The notes under the pieces: generated by a model | Database searches by the model: none | What the model saw: only the letters and a program-made list of their open reading frames with translations | Told to the model about the DNA's origin: nothing | Program-made: the position numbers and the translations under genes | Shown: one piece after another, positions 55,112 to 59,496 of the stretch | Layout of the letters: each line of letters starts with the position of its first letter | How positions within the stretch are numbered: position 1 is the first letter of the stretch | Origin: an uncultured Anaerolineae bacterium | Lineage (GTDB): Bacteria; Chloroflexota; Anaerolineae; CG2-30-64-16 | Direction of reading: 5' to 3' | Length of the DNA: 59,496 nucleotides | Assembly (NCBI GenBank): GCA_937124585.1 | Contig: CAKZKT010000003.1 | Span: 1-59,496 of the forward strand

Positions 55112-55462
55112 ATGGTGGTGATCGAGGTGATTGCCCTGGGCCTTGTCGTCCTGGTGATTTTGCTTGTCATCGGGATCGTCATCGGCGCATTGGGAGACCG
55201 GAGCGCAGGCGGCCGGGCCGTGCCGACCGTGGCGCTTGTGCGCCTGCTGGGCGCCGCCGACGGTCACGAGGAGCTTCAGCTGCGGGTGAATGATCGGATC
55301 ATTCGACAGATCAGCGACCAGGGGATGCGGCCGGACAGCTATCAGGCCGAAGTCGCAGCGCTGGAAGAGCTGGCCAGCGGCCTGGCAACCGCGCTGGGCG
55401 TTGAGGTTTGGCTGCGTCGGGACGACAGCCGCAAACAGGCCGGCAGCGCCGACGCTCGTTAG
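55112..55462 (+). CDS. Small membrane protein, unknown
   Basis: 116-aa protein with one N-terminal TM (about residues 2-26, VVIEVIALGLVVLVILLVIGIVIG). A cytosolic or extracytoplasmic domain follows, with a helical part at ADGHEELQLRVNDRIIRQISDQG and an acidic/Leu-rich helix (YQAEVAALEELASGLATALG). GGAGGT six bases before ATG 55112 fixes the start. No family was recognised. It lies between the topoisomerase and CDF genes, 87 bases after the former. Confidence 0.6.
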   Translation: MVVIEVIALGLVVLVILLVIGIVIGALGDRSAGGRAVPTVALVRLLGAADGHEELQLRVNDRIIRQISDQGMRPDSYQAEVAALEELASGLATALGVEVWLRRDDSRKQAGSADAR

Positions 55463-55495
55463 TGAATTTCAGGATGTTTTTGTTGGAGCGCCAGC

Positions 55496-56389
55496 ATGTC
55501 ACGCGACACGCGCCCGATCGAACGTCGTTTCGTCTTGTCTCTGGCTCTAACGAGTCTGATCTTCATCGCCGAGGTGTTGGGCGGGCTTTGGACCGGCAGC
55601 CTGGCGCTGCTCTCGGATGCCGCGCACATTTTTCTGGATATCCTGGCGCTGGCGCTGAGTTTTGCGGCGCTGCGCATCTCAGCGCGGCCGGCCGACCACC
55701 GGCACACATATGGCTATCATCGCTGGCAGGTGATCGCGGCACTGGCAAACGGCGCGACGCTGCTGGTGGTGGCCTTCGGCATCTTGCGGGAGGCCTGGGA
55801 GCGGTGGCAGACGCCCGAACCGATCCTGGCCGGGCCGATGTTGGCCGTGGCAACCGGCGGCCTGATCGTCAATCTGCTCGTGGCGCTGGTGCTCAGCGGT
55901 CACGATCACCGCGATCTGAACGTGCGCAGCGCTTTCCTTCACGTGCTGGGCGACGCACTGTCCTCGGTCGGCGTGATTCTGGCCGGCGCGGTGATCCTGT
56001 TCACCGGTTGGATGTGGGTGGATCCGCTGGTCAGCGCCTTAATCGCCGTCGTCATCCTGACGGGTTCAGGCCGGGTGCTGCGTCAGGCGCTCCACATCCT
56101 GGTGGAAGGCGCGCCGGACGGCGTGACCGCGCTTCAGGTGCAGCCTGCCCTGGCCGCCATACCAGGTGTGCGCGATGTCCATGACCTGCACATCTGGACC
56201 GTCAGCCCCGGTTATGTGGCACTCAGCGCGCACGTGGTGCTGGCAGACGCGTCGTTTGCCCGCGCGCAGGATGTTCAGGATCGGATCCGTAGGCTGCTGG
56301 TCGAACGTTTTGGCATCGAGCATTCGACCGTGCAGCTTGAGTGCGCGCCCTGCGGCCAGGGGCTGGTTACGTGCGCGCATGAGAGATGA
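55496..56389 (+). CDS. Cation diffusion facilitator (Zn/metal exporter)
   Basis: 297-aa CDF transporter with six TMs. The metal site is DAAHIFLD (Asp41, His44, Asp48) in TM2 and HVLGD (His149, Asp153) in TM5: a D-H-H-D set typical of zinc antiporters. A His-rich loop (ADHRHTYGYHRW) and GHDHRD link the helices. The cytoplasmic C-terminal domain has VHDLHIWTV, and the end CAPCGQGLVTCAHER adds three Cys, perhaps a metal-sensing tail. GGAG lies seven bases before the ATG. Confidence 0.93.
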   Translation: MSRDTRPIERRFVLSLALTSLIFIAEVLGGLWTGSLALLSDAAHIFLDILALALSFAALRISARPADHRHTYGYHRWQVIAALANGATLLVVAFGILREAWERWQTPEPILAGPMLAVATGGLIVNLLVALVLSGHDHRDLNVRSAFLHVLGDALSSVGVILAGAVILFTGWMWVDPLVSALIAVVILTGSGRVLRQALHILVEGAPDGVTALQVQPALAAIPGVRDVHDLHIWTVSPGYVALSAHVVLADASFARAQDVQDRIRRLLVERFGIEHSTVQLECAPCGQGLVTCAHER

Positions 56390-56404
56390 GGAGACGGGAA
56401 CGCG

Positions 56405-56680
56405 ATGCGCATTCGTGCCTATGCAACTCTACGCGATCTGCTGGACGTGAGCACGATCCAGTTGTCGTTGCCGGGCCCGGTTAACGTTCGTTATCTGCTC
56501 GATCGGCTGGTGGAGGCACATCCGGTGCTGGCCGACAAATTGTGGGACGCAGAGGGGAACTGGTCGGGGTTCGTCACCGTGCTCCTGAACGGCCGCTCGG
56601 TCGAATATCTCCAGGGCCTGGAGACGCCGGTGCGCGAGGAAGATACCGTCAGCCTCTTTCCGCCGGTGGGCGGCGGCTGA
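56405..56680 (+). CDS. MoaD/ThiS-like ubiquitin-fold sulfur carrier
   Basis: 91-aa beta-grasp protein ending in VGGG, the Gly-Gly tail that is adenylated and thiocarboxylated in MoaD/ThiS. It has typical elements LYATLRDLL-like start (RAYATLRDLL), VNVRYLLDRL and EEDTVSLFPPVGGG. It could serve molybdopterin, thiamine or tungstopterin synthesis, but no other pathway gene is present. It starts 15 bases after the CDF gene and is convergent with iorB (7-bp gap). Confidence 0.85.
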   Translation: MRIRAYATLRDLLDVSTIQLSLPGPVNVRYLLDRLVEAHPVLADKLWDAEGNWSGFVTVLLNGRSVEYLQGLETPVREEDTVSLFPPVGGG

Positions 56681-56687
56681 GGCGAAA

Positions 56688-57308
56688 TCAGCTCGCGGCG
56701 ATGACCACGGCGCGGCCGGCCTCGAACGCTCTTCGGTTTACTTCGGCAAATCGCCCCGGCACGCGCGCCGTGATCTGCACGACCCACTCGTCGGGCAATA
56801 GCTCAGACCCGATCATCTCCTCTCGTTCCATCAGCGCCGAAAGCGCGCCCAGCAGCACGACGTTTTCGGTGCGGATATTGCCGAGCCCGGCAGCGATGGC
56901 TGCCGCGTCCACATAGACCGCGCGGTCGGTCACCTGGGCCACTGCGGCGCGCAGCCGCTCATCGGTCGGATACGGCTGCCCGCCCGAGGTCACCGTCACC
57001 GGCTCGATGGCGTGCAGGTTGATCACCGCGAGCGCGCCGCGCCGCAACTGCCAGAGATAGCGCAGCGCCTCGGCCTTCTCGAATGCCAGATAGACATCCA
57101 CTTCGCCAGCGCCGATCAGCGGCGAATAGATCACCTGGCCCCACCGGACATGGCTGACGACGCTGCCTCCGCGCTGCGACATGCCGTGTAGCTCGGCCTG
57201 TTTGGCCTGATAGCCGGCCGCCAGCCCGACGTTTACCAGCACCTCGCTGGCCAGGATGGTTCCCTGACCACCGACGCCGACGAGGAGGAAGTTGAGGGTG
57301 TGTTGCAT
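56688..57308 (-). CDS. iorB: Indolepyruvate oxidoreductase, beta subunit
   Basis: 206-aa gamma-type oxidoreductase subunit, partner of IorA. It begins FLLVGVGGQGTILASEVL, then the diagnostic ELHGMSQRGGSVVSHVRWG. It binds no cluster of its own; it completes the active enzyme for aryl pyruvate oxidation to acyl-CoA. Its gene is on the same strand as iorA but about 19 kb away, in an operon with signal peptidase and deoC. The spacing to the small protein upstream is 42 bases. Confidence 0.93.
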   Translation of the reverse strand: MQHTLNFLLVGVGGQGTILASEVLVNVGLAAGYQAKQAELHGMSQRGGSVVSHVRWGQVIYSPLIGAGEVDVYLAFEKAEALRYLWQLRRGALAVINLHAIEPVTVTSGGQPYPTDERLRAAVAQVTDRAVYVDAAAIAAGLGNIRTENVVLLGALSALMEREEMIGSELLPDEWVVQITARVPGRFAEVNRRAFEAGRAVVIAAS

Positions 57309-57350
57309 GGCAGTGTGAAGTGTAAGACGGGAAACGCCCCACGGCAGGCG

Positions 57351-57602
57351 TCACAGGTGGCGCAGACGGACGACTGGGTGGTTGGCGTATTCGGCAAGTT
57401 CGGCCGTGCTGACCGCGGCGGCCTGGACCAGGCGTTCGGGCGTGAGGAAATCGGCCGCTTTCAGTTGGCCGAGCGTCTTTTTTTCTTCTTCTGTCAACGC
57501 GTGGCTGGCCAAAACGGTCTCCGGCGAGGCGATGAGTCGCTCGCGGCAGGCCGCGCAGAGCTGGGCATGAATCAGCACGAATATCATTTCGCGTTGCGAC
57601 AT
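57351..57602 (-). CDS. Small protein overlapping deoC
   Basis: 83-aa ORF whose ATG overlaps the deoC stop (TGATG). It has a CAAC motif (residues 16-19: LCAAC) and a middle part, RLIASPETVLASHALTEEEKKTLGQL, that reads like the helical leader-type domain shared by LigA/nitrile-hydratase-like RiPP precursors. There is no core peptide or maturation gene nearby, so a RiPP role is not claimed. The C-terminal part is helical. The function is unknown. Confidence 0.6.
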   Translation of the reverse strand: MSQREMIFVLIHAQLCAACRERLIASPETVLASHALTEEEKKTLGQLKAADFLTPERLVQAAAVSTAELAEYANHPVVRLRHL

Positions 57603-58375
57603 CAGGCCTGTCCTTTCAACTCGGCCATGATCTGTACGCCGGCGCTGGCACCGATCCGGTTTGCGCCGGCCGCGATCATCGCCCGAAAGTCGGCGGCGCT
57701 CCGGATGCCGCCGGCCGCCTTCACGCCCATGGCGGGCCCCACCACGCGGCGCATCAGTGCCACGTCGGCCACCGTAGCGCCGGCCGGCCCGAATCCCGTG
57801 GAGGTTTTCACGAAATCGGCGCCGGCTTCTTGCGCCAGGATGCACGCGGCGATCTTTTCTTCGTCGGTCAGATAGCAGGTCTCGATAATGACCTTCACCA
57901 GGGTGCCTGCCGCGTGTGACGCGGCAACGACCGCGGCGATGTCTGCCCGGACGTCGTCGTATTGTTGCGCCTTCAGCGCGCCGATCTGGAGCACCATGTC
58001 TATTTCGCTCGCGCCCAGGGCGATGCATCGTTCGGCCTCGAATGCTTTGACCTGGGTCAGGTCGGCGCCGAGCGGGAAGCCGACCACCGTGCAGACTTTC
58101 ACGGCGCTGCCCTGCAGCAGCTCCGCGCAGAGCGCCACCCACACGGGGTTAACGCACACAGCGGCGAAACCGTAGTCGCGCGCCTCGACGCAGAGCTGAT
58201 GAATCTGCACGGCGGTCACTGTCGGCTTGAGCAGGGTGTGGTCAATCAGGCTGGCCGGATCGGCGATGGCAGTCGAGGCCGTATGCGCCGACTGGCCGGC
58301 GGTGCTGTCAGGCGCCAGCGCTGCGTGCACGGCGCGGGCGATCTTTTCCTCGATTCCGGCGGTTTGTCTCTTCAC
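57602..58375 (-). CDS. deoC: Deoxyribose-phosphate aldolase
   Basis: 257-aa class I aldolase interconverting 2-deoxyribose-5-phosphate with glyceraldehyde-3-phosphate and acetaldehyde. The catalytic set is Asp126 (EIDMVLQIG), Lys161 (LVKVIIET) and Schiff-base Lys190 (FVKTSTGF). An N-terminal extension of about 40 residues (Ala/Thr-rich) precedes the usual LIDHTLLKP start. The start codon is GTG 58375 with AGGAG five bases upstream. It sits 24 bases after the signal peptidase gene and is coupled to the next ORF. Confidence 0.95.
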   Translation of the reverse strand: MKRQTAGIEEKIARAVHAALAPDSTAGQSAHTASTAIADPASLIDHTLLKPTVTAVQIHQLCVEARDYGFAAVCVNPVWVALCAELLQGSAVKVCTVVGFPLGADLTQVKAFEAERCIALGASEIDMVLQIGALKAQQYDDVRADIAAVVAASHAAGTLVKVIIETCYLTDEEKIAACILAQEAGADFVKTSTGFGPAGATVADVALMRRVVGPAMGVKAAGGIRSAADFRAMIAAGANRIGASAGVQIMAELKGQA

Positions 58376-58399
58376 AGCATCTCCTGATCGGGTGAAAGC

Positions 58400-59104
58400 T
58401 CAGCGCGCCGCGCTGAGGTTGGTCAGATCGTATTGCGGCACGATGGCCCATGACTGCGGCGGCCAATAGGATAGGATGGCCTTGCCGATGATTTCGTTCT
58501 GCGGGAGCGGCCCCCAAACGCGCGAATCGCTGGAGTTGTTGCGATTGTCTCCCATCACGAACACCGTGCCCGGTGGCACGCGCAAGGGGCCGAAGTCGCG
58601 CGAGGCCGGATTCGGGCCGAACGGTTCGGGCAGCAATTGACCATCCACGAATATCTGGCCGTTGCGGACCTCGACCGTTTCTCCGGGCAGCGCGATGACC
58701 CGTTTGATGAAATCGCGGCTGGTGTCAAGCGGATATTCGAAAACGATCACGTCCCCGCGGCGCGGCTGGTTCACGCACCATGTCTTATGAAAGTCAATGC
58801 CCAGCGGCGGTATCTCCAGGTGCAGGCCCGGACAATAGGCGAAGCGATTGACGATCAGAAACTGGCCGTGGTGAAAGTTCGGTTCCATGCTGATCCCGTC
58901 AATCCGGAAATTTTGCACCACGTTGCGGATTACAAAGAACAGGAGGAGGGCCAGCAGGATCGTTTGGGCAAATTCTCGCACGGCGGCCAGGGCTGTGTTG
59001 AGAGCGCCGGCTTTTGTTCCCGTTGCCTCCAGAGAACCGGCCACGCGGTCAGGCGTTTCGGGCGCCGACCCGGTCGGCGTCACATCCACGTCGGGGTTGC
59101 TCAC
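58400..59104 (-). CDS. lepB: Signal peptidase I
   Basis: 234-aa type I signal peptidase, which removes signal peptides outside the membrane. The N-terminal region is disordered (about 40 aa), one TM (about 45-60) follows, then box B GISMEPNF with nucleophile Ser72, box D RDFIKRVIALPG with general base Lys134, and box E MGDNRNNSSDSR. It uses GTG 59104 as start. It is first in the operon with deoC, the 83-aa ORF and iorB. Confidence 0.95.
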   Translation of the reverse strand: MSNPDVDVTPTGSAPETPDRVAGSLEATGTKAGALNTALAAVREFAQTILLALLLFFVIRNVVQNFRIDGISMEPNFHHGQFLIVNRFAYCPGLHLEIPPLGIDFHKTWCVNQPRRGDVIVFEYPLDTSRDFIKRVIALPGETVEVRNGQIFVDGQLLPEPFGPNPASRDFGPLRVPPGTVFVMGDNRNNSSDSRVWGPLPQNEIIGKAILSYWPPQSWAIVPQYDLTNLSAAR

Positions 59105-59136
59105 AGAAATACTATCTCCATCTTCGATCTGTGGAC

Positions 59137-59165
59137 ATTATAGCACTGCCCCAATCCGGTGGCAA
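59137..59165 (-). promoter_or_regulatory. Promoter of lepB operon
   Basis: TTGCCA (59160-59165), 17 bp, then TATAAT (59137-59142) on the minus strand; predicted start near 59130, 26 bases before the GTG. Confidence 0.65.
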
Positions 59166-59205
59166 TTGCGCCAGGGTGCGTTTCGTGTCTACGTGCTACT
59201 CCCCG

Positions 59206-59496
59206 ACGTGCCAGGCACCTGGAAGGGTGCCTGGCACGTGAGGCGAGTGCGAATCCCCCGACGTGCCGGGCACCTGGAAGGGTGCCTGGCACGTGAGGCG
59301 AGCGCGAATCCCCCGACGTGCCAGGCACCTGGGAGGGTGCCTGGCACGTGAGGCGAGTGCGAATCCCCCGACGTGCCAGGCACCTGGGAGGGTGCCTGGC
59401 ACGTGAGGCGAGTGCGAATCCCCGACGTGCCAGGCACCTGGAAGGGTGCCTGGCACGTGAGGCGAGTGCGAATCCCCCGACGTGCCAGGCACCTGG
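59206..59496. repeat. Tandem array of 34-bp palindromes, 55-bp period
   Basis: Six copies start at 59206, 59261, 59316, 59371, 59425 and 59480, the last cut by the window end. Each palindrome has arms ACGTGCCAGGCACCT and its near complement around a GGAAGG/GGGAGG centre, separated by a 21-bp spacer (GAGGCGAGTGCGAATCCCCCG-like, with one copy one C shorter). It is a hairpin repeat of the family seen at 3862, not a CRISPR. The array continues past 59496. Confidence 0.92.

Noticed and set aside
59206-59496. CRISPR array
   Set aside because: Units are almost identical including the part between palindromes; true CRISPR spacers differ. The palindromic 34-bp element is a hairpin repeat and no cas genes are present.

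Overview
This is a high-GC bacterial chromosome segment with dense, long co-directional gene runs. The gene content suggests Chloroflexota (Anaerolineae- or Caldilineae-like): several URO-D family paralogues, paired MoxR/DUF58 loci, a fused NuoCD beside NuoB and NuoI, and dispersed GTGCCAGGCAC palindromes. That assignment is inference; no rRNA or marker phylogeny is in the window. No phage, integrase, transposase or CRISPR array was seen.

Layout. 1-4 kb: URO-D family protein, zinc-ribbon Nudix hydrolase, secreted subtilisin with three palindromic repeats upstream. 4-9.4 kb: DUF58-MoxR pair, divergent OmpR-type two-component system, PncC amidohydrolase and a small overlapping gene. 9.4-15.2 kb: PcrA-like helicase, two MFS transporters, a CAT-anticodon tRNA (probably tRNA-Ile2). 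15.3-19.2 kb: a MacAB-like efflux operon (ATPase, adaptor, permease). Its adaptor is cut by one in-frame amber codon, and a triple 11-bp direct repeat typical of OmpR-family operators lies upstream. 19.2-23.3 kb: membrane-anchored HtrA-like protease, MoxR, DUF58 and VWA (BatA-like) operon. 23.4-29.3 kb: UMF1 transporter, a sulfatase-fold enzyme whose usual Cys/Ser nucleophile position is Thr, two URO-D family genes, and a frameshifted remnant of another.

29.3-46.7 kb is an almost unbroken minus-strand run: small protein, NuoB, NuoCD, NuoI, DUF1858 protein, four-Cys small protein, FAD oxidoreductase, Mrp/ApbC ATPase, membrane HdrD-like Fe-S protein, indolepyruvate ferredoxin oxidoreductase alpha subunit, pyrophosphatase, nitroreductase, M29-type peptidase, zinc-ribbon membrane protein, MutY and polyphosphate kinase. 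The first ten look like a redox module in which ferredoxin-producing IorA, Fe-S proteins and a peripheral-arm fragment of complex I are encoded together. The NADH module and the membrane subunits are absent. 46.9-51.7 kb: GT87-like membrane glycosyltransferase, two tandem RpiR/SIS regulators (one frameshifted), and a lipoprotein polysaccharide deacetylase. 52-59.5 kb: type IIA topoisomerase A subunit with a long basic histone-H1-like tail, small membrane protein, CDF metal exporter, MoaD/ThiS-like protein, and a signal peptidase-DeoC-small protein-IorB operon. The window ends inside a tandem array of 55-bp palindromic repeats.

Most notable signals: the H1-like tail on the gyrase/topo IV A subunit; the partial complex I locus with Phe at the conserved quinone-site Tyr of NuoD; the OmpR-type operator before the MacAB operon; the amber-split adaptor lying beside a codon-usage mosaic; and the palindromic repeat family that occurs singly, in triplicate and as a long tandem array.
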